Below, piece after piece: positions 1 through 6,229 of a stretch of 15,411 bases of DNA. Under the pieces are notes generated by a model. It ran no database searches and was not told the origin of the DNA. It saw only the letters and a program-made list of their open reading frames with translations. This stretch comes from FEN-1099 sp964511015 (GTDB lineage Bacteria > Lernaellota > Lernaellaia > Lernaellales > Lernaellaceae). Each line of letters opens with the position of its first letter. Position 1 is the stretch's first letter. Where the stretch lies: NCBI GenBank assembly GCA_964511015.1, contig CAZEDX010000097.1:1-15411 (forward strand), read 5' to 3'. The position numbers and the translations under genes are program-made.

Positions 1-776
1 ATCTTGTGCTCGACGCCGCCACACACCACGTCGTGCGGCTCACCCAGCGAGCCGTCATCGTTGACCAGAATCTTCGGCACGATGAACAAACTGATGCCCT
101 TGACACCCTTTTCCGCGCCTTCAATGCGGGCGAGCACCGGGTGAATGATGTTTTCACAGATGTCGTGGTCGCCCGAGCTGATGAAAATCTTGGTGCCGGT
201 AATCTGGAACGTGCCGTCCGGATTCCGTTTCGCCGAGGTCTTCACCGCACCGACGTCCGAACCGGCGCCCGGCTCGGTCAAGCACATCGTGCCGCCCCAG
301 ATGCCCGCGTACATGTTCGGCAGGTACTTCTGCTTCAGCTCTTCGCTGGCGAAATGATCGAACATGCGCGCCGCGCCGACGGTCAGTTCGGGGTACATGG
401 TGAACGCGGTGCATGCGCCGCAGAAGAATTCCATCATCTGCATGTTCATGACGGCCGGCCAACCCATGCCGCCCCAACGCGGGCTGGCATTGAGCACCAG
501 GAAGCCGTTGTCCACGAACGCTTTGAAAGCTTCTTTGTAAAGTGGCGGAACGCTGACTTTGCCGTTCTCAAACTTCACGCCGACTTTATCGCCGACTTCA
601 TTACACGGTGCGACAGCGTCCTGAGCCACTTTGATCGAAGTCTGGATCATCGCCCAAGCCGCATCGGCATCGAAGCCCACTTCCGCAAACTTAGGGCTCT
701 CGGCCAGCTTGCCGATGTTGAGCCAATCGAACAACACGAACTTAATGTCGCGTTCGTCAACCAAATAGTGACCCAT
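1..776 (-). CDS. Large acyl-CoA dehydrogenase, N-terminal part (runs off left edge)
   Basis: Only the first 258 codons are in the window; the stop lies beyond position 1. The protein begins MGHYLVDERDIKFVLFDWL and contains the acyl-CoA dehydrogenase signature MCLTEPGAGSDVG, followed by the KTSAK and TGTKIFIS segments that line the FAD/acyl-CoA site. This family oxidises acyl-CoA to enoyl-CoA and passes electrons to electron-transfer flavoprotein in the cytoplasm. The N-terminus closely resembles that of the complete 609-residue enzyme at 10236-12065, so this is a paralogue of the long (about 600 aa) class. The catalytic Glu region is outside the window. The ATG at 776 is preceded by an excellent ribosome binding site, AAAGGAGG, about 7 bases upstream. 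A FadR-box-like palindrome and a candidate promoter lie 90-150 bases upstream. The acyl chain specificity cannot be read from the sequence. Confidence 0.93.
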   Translation of the reverse strand, partial: MGHYLVDERDIKFVLFDWLNIGKLAESPKFAEVGFDADAAWAMIQTSIKVAQDAVAPCNEVGDKVGVKFENGKVSVPPLYKEAFKAFVDNGFLVLNASPRWGGMGWPAVMNMQMMEFFCGACTAFTMYPELTVGAARMFDHFASEELKQKYLPNMYAGIWGGTMCLTEPGAGSDVGAVKTSAKRNPDGTFQITGTKIFISSGDHDICENIIHPVLARIEGAEKGVKGISLFIVPKILVNDDGSLGEPHDVVCGGVEHK

Positions 777-867
777 GAAACCGCCTCCTTTGGATGTAAG
801 TTTGTGTCGATGAAACCCCTGGCGCCCGCACTAGACGCCGATGGCTTGATTCCGCGGCACCTAAAGA

Positions 868-885
868 TGAATGAGTATTCATTCA
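868..885 (-). promoter_or_regulatory. FadR-box-like operator (TetR-type palindrome)
   Basis: On the minus strand this reads TGAATGAATACTCATTCA: perfect 7-base arms TGAATGA/TCATTCA around four bases. It matches the operator I recall for the TetR-family fatty-acid regulator FadR of Bacillus subtilis (TGAATGANTANTCATTCA). It sits just downstream of a candidate -10 of the acyl-CoA dehydrogenase gene at 776, where a bound repressor would block transcription. The palindrome is seen directly; the identity of the regulator is inferred, and no regulator gene is in the window. Confidence 0.75.
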
Positions 886-893
886 GCTTGGTG

Positions 894-923
894 AAAGTAG
901 CACAATCCGGAATACCACGTCAA
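894..923 (-). promoter_or_regulatory. Candidate promoter of the left acyl-CoA dehydrogenase gene
   Basis: On the minus strand a -35-like TTGACG (918-923) is followed after 18 bases by a weak -10, TACTTT (894-899). The -35 is good and the -10 matches the consensus at only three positions. Support comes mainly from the operator palindrome 8 bases downstream, which would overlap the transcription start. Confidence 0.4.
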
Positions 924-1432
924 GCGGAAATGAAGAGGTTTCCAAAGGCGAAAATGAAAAACCTTGGAACATCGGCTTACGGCTTTGGCCGAAGAAGAAG
1001 AAGCGAGTATTCGAGACTAGTCCTTGTAACCTATTGAAACTAGGGAATGCCGTCCGGGACTATGACGTTCCACTATCTTTTTGGAACGATGTGTTTTGCT
1101 ACCTTCCAACCCTGAACATTGTGTATTTTTAGAAACGCATGATACGATTTTTTCGGGGTGACTAGCAATTTGAAAGGCTCCGACTATATCGTCTGACCCA
1201 CCCTCGCCGTGTTGGCTTCCGTTCTCGCCATAACCCTCGATTGGGTGATTTGCGTTTGGCCGGAATCCAAGCCGACCCCGGCACCGGCCACCGCCCCCCG
1301 CCGAATAACCCGCCACGCATCCCGACACGGAAGTTGTAGAAACGCGATCCATCGGTCTTGTCCTTCCCGCGATTCGTCCGGGAACGATTCGAGACGTTGG
1401 ATCGGTGACTTTTGTATTCGTCTTAGAACCAC
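924..1432. other. Intergenic stretch without a supported gene
   Basis: No reading frame here has both a ribosome binding site and recognisable protein character. The stretch is more AT-rich than the flanking genes in its left half. The only structure I see is a 7-base inverted repeat, CGTTCCA/TGGAACG (1066-1072 and 1082-1088), with a 9-base loop and no T-run; its function is unknown. Confidence 0.6.
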
Positions 1433-1464
1433 AAAAAAAGCCCCCGCTTTCGCGAGGGCGTTTT
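1433..1464 (-). terminator. Intrinsic terminator of the redox operon
   Basis: On the minus strand GCCCTCGC-GAAA-GCGGGGGC forms an 8-bp stem (one T-G wobble) closed by a GNRA-type tetraloop and followed by seven T residues. It lies about 20 bases after the stop codon of the last operon gene (stop at 1483-1485). The plus strand also has a short T-run, so it could act weakly in both directions. Confidence 0.9.
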
Positions 1465-1482
1465 GACTAACCATGTACCCGA

Positions 1483-2169
1483 CTAGTTGTCGGTAAAAAA
1501 GAATTCGCGGGCGACCTTTTCCCAGTGCTGGGCGTCGATCTGTTTGGCCATGCCGCTAACGGGGATACCACCGTCAGCCGCCATGCCGGCAGTCGCGCGG
1601 GCGAACAGCGAGTCCACCGACTGTTCGGTCCAGCGGCGAGCCAGCATGCCGTTGAGCAGATTGCGGAAGCTGGTGTTAATCTTCGGCGATTCCACTTTCA
1701 GCAACCAACCCTGGCCGTACGGATCCTTGTTGATGCTCTCTGCGGCCTTAGCGTTGATCGAAACGACCTTGCCTTCGACCGGCGAAACCATGTCAACCGT
1801 CTTGCCGTCGACCACGACCGACCAGGCCTTCTCGCCCTGGTGCAGTTCGGTGCCGACCGGGGGCAGCACGACTTTGTCGATCTTGCCGACCAGCTTGGTG
1901 GCGAAGTCGTCGATACCGACCGCCGCCGCGCCCAGGCCTTCCATCCGGGCCCAGGTATGGCCCTGGTGGTAGCTGATGCCGTCGGGCACGAGTAGACCGC
2001 GGATGTAATCGACGGCTCGGCCCATGACCGATTCCTTCGCCGCCGCCGGTTTGGCCGGCGCCTGGATGATCTTATAGAAGATCGCGAACAGGCCGATGAA
2101 GAGGAACGCTACGCCGTATTCCATCAACTTGGTGTGCAGGACGTAGTCAACAAACGTTTGGTAATGCAT
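1483..2169 (-). CDS. Membrane-anchored GcvH-like protein (second copy, lacks canonical lipoyl Lys)
   Basis: 228 residues. A single membrane segment lies at about residues 18-35 (VAFLFIGLFAIFYKII region), followed by Lys/Arg-rich sequence, which suggests a cytoplasmic C-terminus. Residues about 66-160 follow the glycine-cleavage H-protein/biotinyl-lipoyl fold: YHQGHTWAR, GIDDFATKLVGKID, LPPVGTELHQGEKAW, SPVEGKVVSIN and DPYGQGWLLKVE. In true GcvH the lipoylated Lys is eight residues before the Pro of the SPV motif. Here that position is Gly122, with a Lys at 123. The C-terminal extension ends in QIDAQHWEKVAREFF, a motif shared with the other GcvH-like subunit (4817-5479), so the two are paralogues. 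It is the last gene of the operon, 20 bases after the NrfD gene, with a GGGAGGAGG ribosome binding site. It is probably a structural or electron-transfer-linked subunit rather than part of glycine cleavage. Confidence 0.85.
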   Translation of the reverse strand: MHYQTFVDYVLHTKLMEYGVAFLFIGLFAIFYKIIQAPAKPAAAKESVMGRAVDYIRGLLVPDGISYHQGHTWARMEGLGAAAVGIDDFATKLVGKIDKVVLPPVGTELHQGEKAWSVVVDGKTVDMVSPVEGKVVSINAKAAESINKDPYGQGWLLKVESPKINTSFRNLLNGMLARRWTEQSVDSLFARATAGMAADGGIPVSGMAKQIDAQHWEKVAREFFFTDN

Positions 2170-2189
2170 TGTTTTCCTCCTCCCGATCC

Positions 2190-3413
2190 TTAGTGCTCAT
2201 CCGGGAAATCAGGCAAGCGGTACAGCACCGGCATCCGGTTGACCACCCACTTGAAGACAATCACACCCAGCGTGGCCAGTGTCACCGAGAGCATGATTTC
2301 CATCCAACTCGGAAAGTAACGCTCGACCGCGTTGTAGTTCAGGCCAACCATGGTCACATTGAAGCGGTTGACCATGATGCCCAGCACCGTCAGCACGCTG
2401 GCGATACGCACCAACTTCGCGCTCTGCTTGCGCACCGACATCGTGTACAGAATCAGCGGCAACAACACGAAGCCGACCATTTCTATCGTCCACATCATGC
2501 CGTAGAAGCCCTTCAGATAGATCCAGTTGCCGCCGTGAAGCAACGCCAGAACCTTCAGGGCGAAGTAGGCGAACAGCACGAAACCCGCCGCCTTGCCCAG
2601 GCCGAGCGTCAGGCGGTCGATCTTCTCATGATCGGTCTCTTTGAGCTGCCAGCCGAAGACTTTGTGCGACAGCAGGCTTTCGACCACCAGCATCGCGATG
2701 CCGCCGGCAAGGCACGAGACGAAGAACAGATAGGGCAGGTACGGCGAGTACCACAGCGGATGCAGGCGCGAGGGCATGAGTAAAAAGATCGCGCCCAAGG
2801 CCGACTGGTGGCCGAGCACCAGCACCGAACCCAGAATCACTGCGCCGATATGGATCTTATCGAGCCACGCCCGCACCTTCTTCCAGTTCAGCCATTCCAC
2901 GACCGCGGGCAGGAACTCGACGAACTGGATGGTCAGGTACAACGCGAGGTGTTCGGCAACTAGGAAGAGCACGGAGGCCGTGCCCATCGAGATGGTCAGC
3001 GGATACGGCAGACGGTAGTACCGGCCCAAGTCCATCGCCAGGCCGACGATCGCGAAGAAGTAGCCGAGGAAACCGGTCAGAATGGCCGGCCGAACCATCG
3101 GCTTGTATTCCTTGAAACCGAAGATGTACACGCCCACGGCCATCACGAAGCCGCCCGTAGCAACCGCGACGCCGAAGAACATGTCGAAGCCGAGCCAGAG
3201 TCCCCAGGGGTTGATGTTGGACAGGTTGGTCGAGGCGCCCAGGCCGAAGATCAACCGGTAGATGATGACCGGAATGCCGACCGCCAGAATCGCGGCGGCA
3301 ACCAGATTCCAAGGCGTGATCAGACTTTTGATGTAGCCGCCGACCGTTTTGCCGAGGAAGATGTTTTCACGAATCCACTCTTTCGGGGTAGTAGGCATGG
3401 TACGCTCACTCAT
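2190..3413 (-). CDS. NrfD/HybB-type integral membrane subunit of a quinone-linked redox complex
   Basis: 407 residues with many hydrophobic helices (roughly 9-10 membrane segments from residue 35 to 395), the size and pattern of the NrfD/PsrC/HybB family. These subunits bind menaquinol or menaquinone and exchange electrons with a periplasmic multi-cluster ferredoxin-like partner. The N-terminus (MSERTMPTTPKEWIRENIF) is hydrophilic and probably cytoplasmic. Its ATG overlaps the stop of the upstream ferredoxin gene as ATGA, indicating translational coupling and a tight complex. No catalytic molybdopterin, hydrogenase or nitrite reductase gene is nearby, so this resembles the reduced cytochrome/ferredoxin/NrfD modules used as quinol:cytochrome oxidoreductases. 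The direction of electron flow cannot be read from the sequence. Confidence 0.9.
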   Translation of the reverse strand: MSERTMPTTPKEWIRENIFLGKTVGGYIKSLITPWNLVAAAILAVGIPVIIYRLIFGLGASTNLSNINPWGLWLGFDMFFGVAVATGGFVMAVGVYIFGFKEYKPMVRPAILTGFLGYFFAIVGLAMDLGRYYRLPYPLTISMGTASVLFLVAEHLALYLTIQFVEFLPAVVEWLNWKKVRAWLDKIHIGAVILGSVLVLGHQSALGAIFLLMPSRLHPLWYSPYLPYLFFVSCLAGGIAMLVVESLLSHKVFGWQLKETDHEKIDRLTLGLGKAAGFVLFAYFALKVLALLHGGNWIYLKGFYGMMWTIEMVGFVLLPLILYTMSVRKQSAKLVRIASVLTVLGIMVNRFNVTMVGLNYNAVERYFPSWMEIMLSVTLATLGVIVFKWVVNRMPVLYRLPDFPDEH

Positions 3414-4321
3414 TTGTGTTCCTCCCCGTGGTGTCCGTCGGCTTTCTTGTCACGCGCCTTGGCGATCGTGTAGAAGCCGGCCAACAAGATGGGAAGGCCG
3501 ATGTGCAGAACCGGGATCGTCGCCAGGAAGCCGTAGGTCTTCTTCGGCAGCGGCGTGGTGCCCAGTTCCATGTTGAAGCCCAGTGCTTCGAACGGCACCT
3601 TGGAGATATACATCCAGGAAGTGCCGCCGATCTCGTGCTGCCCGTAGATGTGATCCACGTAAGTGGAATCGTTCGCAAGCCGTTTCTGGGCGATCTTGAG
3701 CAGGTCGCGCCGTTTGCCGAAGATGATCGCATCCATCGGGCAAGACTCGACGCAGGCTGGTACCCCGCCCTTTTGGCTGATACGTTCCAGGCAGAACGTG
3801 CACTTCAGCACGCGCGGCGTGAACGCGTTTTCGTACTCGTAGGTCGGCACGTAGAACGGACAAGCCTGCATGCAATAGCGGCAGCCGATGCACACATCGG
3901 GGTTGTAGACCACGGCGCCGGTCGGGCTCTTGGAAAAAGCCTTGGCCAGACAGGCGGCAAAGCAGGCCGGTTCGTTGCAGTGCATGCACTGGCGCTTTAC
4001 AAAGACCGGCTTGTTGCCCGTCGCTTCGCTCTGGTAGCGATTGACGAAAGTGTACTGGTCGTTCTCGGTTTTGCGCGGGGTCTCAATGACTTTCTCATCT
4101 TCGAAATAGGTGTCCGGCTTGCCCAGTTTGTTCTGGCGATTGCAGCCGGCTTCACAAGCACGGCAGCCGATGCACAAGCTGGTGTCCACCAATACGCCGA
4201 AACTGTCCGGGTAACCTTCAAAATCTTCGTTGCTTGCTTTCGCCTCTTTGGTCAGGCCCAACGCCCCGGCCGCGCCGGCACCTGCCATCAACTTGAGGAA
4301 ATCACGTCTGTTGATGCCCAT
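3410..4321 (-). CDS. Tat-exported four-[4Fe-4S] ferredoxin subunit with C-terminal membrane anchor (HybA/HmcB-like)
   Basis: 303 residues. The N-terminus MGINRRDFLKLMAGAGAAGA is a clear twin-arginine signal, so the folded protein is exported to the periplasm. Four cysteine groups follow: Cys50/53/56/60, Cys112/115/120/124, Cys144/147/150/154 and Cys174/177/190/194. These 16 ligands suit four [4Fe-4S] clusters, as in the DmsB/NrfC/HybA family. A hydrophobic segment near residues 264-286 would anchor the C-terminus, as in HybA-like subunits, before a His/Lys-rich tail. It would wire electrons between the NrfD subunit (quinone) and the tetraheme cytochrome encoded immediately upstream, 12 bases away. 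The start ATG has GGAG about 8 bases upstream. The Tat signal fixes this start. Confidence 0.93.
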   Translation of the reverse strand: MGINRRDFLKLMAGAGAAGALGLTKEAKASNEDFEGYPDSFGVLVDTSLCIGCRACEAGCNRQNKLGKPDTYFEDEKVIETPRKTENDQYTFVNRYQSEATGNKPVFVKRQCMHCNEPACFAACLAKAFSKSPTGAVVYNPDVCIGCRYCMQACPFYVPTYEYENAFTPRVLKCTFCLERISQKGGVPACVESCPMDAIIFGKRRDLLKIAQKRLANDSTYVDHIYGQHEIGGTSWMYISKVPFEALGFNMELGTTPLPKKTYGFLATIPVLHIGLPILLAGFYTIAKARDKKADGHHGEEHK

Positions 4322-4333
4322 CGAATCACTCCA

Positions 4334-4792
4334 TCAGCGGGGGGTTGGCGTCGCGGCGTCCGCCGCGCGTTTGGCGTGGCAATCGGTGCATTTGTTGGTC
4401 GGCCCCGCCCCCATTTCGCGGTGGCAGCCAATGCACTGGCGATGGTACGCGGCCTTGAGGCTGGTGCCATCGTTGGGCGTTTCAATCACGTTGGTCGTGC
4501 GATGACATTCGCCGCAGGCCAGGTATTCTCCCGGCGGACCGTCGTGATGGCACTTCTTGCAGCTCTCGGCGTAGCCCGAGTGGCTGCTGTGATTGAAGTT
4601 CACGCCTTCCCATAAGTTCTTGATCTTGTCGATGGTGACGCTGTCGGGTCCGCCTGACGCCGGCGCCACCGGCGTTGCCGCCGACGCCGGTGTCGGAGTC
4701 GTTTGCGCACTGGCCACTACACCGACGACCAGGATCACAAGCACTGCTGCAGCAAGCGCTTCTGGCATCCTGGCCAGGATGCCCTTACTCAT
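4334..4792 (-). CDS. Periplasmic tetraheme cytochrome c (class III-like)
   Basis: 152 residues. An N-terminal signal peptide or anchor (about residues 10-29, AAAVLVILVVGVVASAQ) is followed by a Thr/Pro/Ala-rich linker. Four CXXCH heme c attachment motifs are present: C78KKCH, C93GECH, C120IGCH and C135TDCH. The FNHSSH segment (His68, His71) just before the first motif offers distal axial ligands, the arrangement seen in cytochrome c3/c7-type proteins. It would accept electrons from, or donate them to, the adjacent ferredoxin subunit in the periplasm. The ATG is preceded by a purine-rich GGTGGAGGTGAAGG ribosome binding region. A second in-frame ATG (codon 9) is less likely because it would remove the positive residues ahead of the signal. 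Its external partner is unknown. Confidence 0.92.
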   Translation of the reverse strand: MSKGILARMPEALAAAVLVILVVGVVASAQTTPTPASAATPVAPASGGPDSVTIDKIKNLWEGVNFNHSSHSGYAESCKKCHHDGPPGEYLACGECHRTTNVIETPNDGTSLKAAYHRQCIGCHREMGAGPTNKCTDCHAKRAADAATPTPR

Positions 4793-4816
4793 GAAACCTT
4801 CACCTCCACCTTTGTT

Positions 4817-5479
4817 TCAGTTTTCGGAACCAAACAATTTGCGGGAAACGAGTTCCCACTTGGCTTTGTCAATCTGCATCGCCGCCCCCGGCGCCAGGTT
4901 CTCGCCGTCGCCGTACACCACGCCCAGCCCGGCGAAGTTTTCGCGTAGAAACTGGGCCTTTTGCAAGTCGATCCATTTCATAAAGCGCGAGGGAGTATAG
5001 AGTTCCGGTAGTTCCTGGCTCAGCGTGTCGGGAAGAATCTTCACAATCCAGCCATCCCGATACGGCGAATCGGTCAGAGCTTTGGGGTCTTTCAGCAACT
5101 TGGCGTTGACTTCAAACACCATGCCGCTGATTGGCGCCAACTGAGTCAACGTGCGGTCACCGAAGTGCACCGTCCAGGCTCTCTTGCCCTTCGTAATCTT
5201 CGTGCCCGGCGCCGGGCAGTCGATCTTGGTCACTTCGCCGACAAACTGCTTCGTGAAAGCGTCCAACCCGATTTCCACCACGGCGCGCTTCACACGCACC
5301 CAGGTGTGGCCTTCGTGGAAAAGAATGTCCTGCATTTCCTCGAGCTCGGGGATCTTCTTTTCCTTCTCCACGCGCTCGGTATATAGCACTTCGGCCCGCC
5401 GCTCCGCCAGGCGCTTGACCAGTATCGCGTCCACGACGACCGCCACCGCGAAAGTCAACGCTACCATAAGAATAACCAT
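4817..5479 (-). CDS. Membrane-anchored GcvH-like protein (first copy, lipoyl Lys replaced by Asp)
   Basis: 220 residues. Residues 2-21 form a membrane segment followed by VKRLAERR, so the remainder is probably cytoplasmic. Residues about 54-150 follow the GcvH fold: FHEGHTWVRV, GLDAFTKQFVGEVTKI, PAPGTKITKGKRAW, APISGMVFEVN and SPYRDGWIVKI. The residue at the canonical lipoyl-lysine position (eight before the Pro of APISG) is Asp108, so classical lipoylation there is not expected. The C-terminal extension ends MQIDKAKWELVSRKLF, shared with the second copy at 1483-2169. The gene starts 15 bases after the micropeptide stop with an AAGGAG site, and is 24 bases ahead of the cytochrome gene. Automated annotation would call this glycine cleavage H protein, but no gcvT or gcvP gene is here and the neighbours argue for a subunit of the NrfD complex. 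Confidence 0.85.
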   Translation of the reverse strand: MVILMVALTFAVAVVVDAILVKRLAERRAEVLYTERVEKEKKIPELEEMQDILFHEGHTWVRVKRAVVEIGLDAFTKQFVGEVTKIDCPAPGTKITKGKRAWTVHFGDRTLTQLAPISGMVFEVNAKLLKDPKALTDSPYRDGWIVKILPDTLSQELPELYTPSRFMKWIDLQKAQFLRENFAGLGVVYGDGENLAPGAAMQIDKAKWELVSRKLFGSEN

Positions 5480-5494
5480 CTCCGTCTCCTTCCC

Positions 5495-5575
5495 TTACGC
5501 CGCGCTCTTTTTGGACCGCGCCGCGCCGAAGATCATCGCCGCCACCATCGTCACAACCACCATCGCCGCTACCAT
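5495..5575 (-). CDS. 26-residue single-pass membrane micropeptide at the head of the redox operon
   Basis: A short frame reading MVAAMVVVTMVAAMIFGAAR and then SKKSAA. The first about 18 residues are entirely hydrophobic, enough for one membrane helix, and the tail is positively charged, predicting the C-terminus in the cytoplasm. It has a strong ribosome binding site (GAGGAGG, about 7 bases before the ATG), and its stop is 15 bases before the first GcvH-like gene, so it is translated from the same mRNA. Its size and placement are typical of small accessory subunits of respiratory membrane complexes. I do not recognise a family; existence as a protein is inferred from the ribosome site, spacing and composition. 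Confidence 0.65.
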   Translation of the reverse strand: MVAAMVVVTMVAAMIFGAARSKKSAA

Positions 5576-5706
5576 CTTCGTTCCTCCTCAGCCTTTCTGC
5601 ACCGGTTTGGTACAAAAAACAGGCCAAGATTGGCGAACAAATGGAACGGATTCTGTTTACATGCGAATTAGTCTAAAGATCTCAATAAGATAAATCAACA
5701 CGAAAA

Positions 5707-5724
5707 AATGAATAGTGGTTCATT
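5707..5724. promoter_or_regulatory. Inverted repeat in operon leader region
   Basis: AATGAA-N6-TTCATT is a perfect 6-base inverted repeat between the promoter candidate and the micropeptide start. It resembles the half-sites of the FadR-like boxes but with different spacing, so it may be a secondary or diverged operator. Confidence 0.35.
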
Positions 5725-5778
5725 GTGAATATGCAACTAGAATCCATGATTTGTTGTTTTTAACGACAGTCGAAATAG

Positions 5779-5796
5779 TGAATGATTGACCATTCA
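5779..5796 (-). promoter_or_regulatory. Second FadR-box-like operator, upstream of the redox operon
   Basis: The plus strand reads TGAATGATTGACCATTCA, with perfect 6-base outer arms TGAATG/CATTCA. It has the same 18-base length as the site at 868-885 and differs from the TGAATGANTANTCATTCA pattern at two defined positions. It lies 5 bases downstream of a TATGAT -10 candidate on the minus strand, the same position relative to the promoter as the site ahead of the acyl-CoA dehydrogenase. This suggests common regulation of the two units by one TetR-type repressor. Confidence 0.55.
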
Positions 5797-5801
5797 TTGA
5801 T

Positions 5802-5807
5802 ATCATA
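5802..5807 (-). promoter_or_regulatory. Candidate -10 element of the redox operon
   Basis: The minus strand reads TATGAT, one base from the TATAAT consensus, inside an AT-rich stretch. No good -35 lies 17 bases upstream, although a perfect TTGACA occurs further away at 5840-5845. Dependence on an activator is possible. The leader to the micropeptide start would be about 220 bases. Confidence 0.35.
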
Positions 5808-5916
5808 TTGTTTTTCAAAAACAAATAGAGTGTAGAGATTGTCAACACTACTTTCGTTGTTTTCACCAATGCACCATGTTCCCAGAGGCATCCAATTGCA
5901 CAGTGGCGGCATCAGT

Positions 5917-5932
5917 TGTGAAACAATTCACA
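5917..5932. promoter_or_regulatory. CRP/FNR-superfamily-like site
   Basis: TGTGAAACAATTCACA matches the TGTGA-N6-TCACA pattern of CRP-type activators on both half-sites; the extended palindrome TGTGAA-N4-TTCACA is also perfect. It lies in the non-coding region upstream of the redox operon, about 110 bases before the -10 candidate, farther than usual for direct activation. The site is seen; the binding protein is not known. Confidence 0.45.
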
Positions 5933-6170
5933 GCTAAAGCGCAATTCTGCGACAAGCTGTTCCGGTGACCGATTTCTAAATATGTTTTTACGCACTTGGT
6001 CCTCAGACAGCGTCGTCGTTTGCGCCGCAACCCAGACGGTGAAAGCATTGCTTTGGTTTTGATCTCGACTTTACCGTCCACGGCCGAGTCTAAACATTCC
6101 CCGTTTTCGGCTGCCGGAAGTTGAAAGAAAACGCCTTCTCCAAAACCGGTTTCCGGTCAGGATTGCGCAG
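5933..6170. other. Intergenic stretch with no supported gene
   Basis: Between the CRP-like site and the lipoprotein terminator no frame has a ribosome site or recognisable protein features. Nothing else is seen here. Confidence 0.5.
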
Positions 6171-6200
6171 AAACAAAACGGGGCGGCTGAAGCCACCCCG
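6171..6200 (-). terminator. Intrinsic terminator after the Asp-rich lipoprotein gene
   Basis: The minus strand forms CGGGGTGGC-TTCA-GCCGCCCCG, a 9-bp stem with one T-G wobble, followed by TTTTGTTT. It starts about 30 bases after the stop at 6230-6232. Confidence 0.88.
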
Positions 6201-6229
6201 CCGGGAATCTACCATTGGGCGAAAAAGGG

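Noticed and set aside
6..1037. Long plus-strand frame over the left acyl-CoA dehydrogenase
   Set aside because: It is antisense to a clear acyl-CoA dehydrogenase, is rich in Arg/His/Val typical of a complementary frame, and has no ribosome site or family motif.
1017..1352. Minus-strand frame of 111 codons
   Set aside because: Low-complexity Gly/Ser/Arg composition, no ribosome site, and an overlapping frame of equal quality in the same region.
4817..5479. Glycine cleavage H protein of the GCS pathway
   Set aside because: No lysine at the lipoyl position, an extra membrane anchor and C-terminal extension, and no gcvT/gcvP nearby; respiratory neighbours fit better.
5863..6081. 72-codon minus-strand frame in the AT-rich intergenic region
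   Set aside because: No ribosome site, Arg/Lys-rich with no recognisable domain, and it overlaps the CRP-like palindrome.
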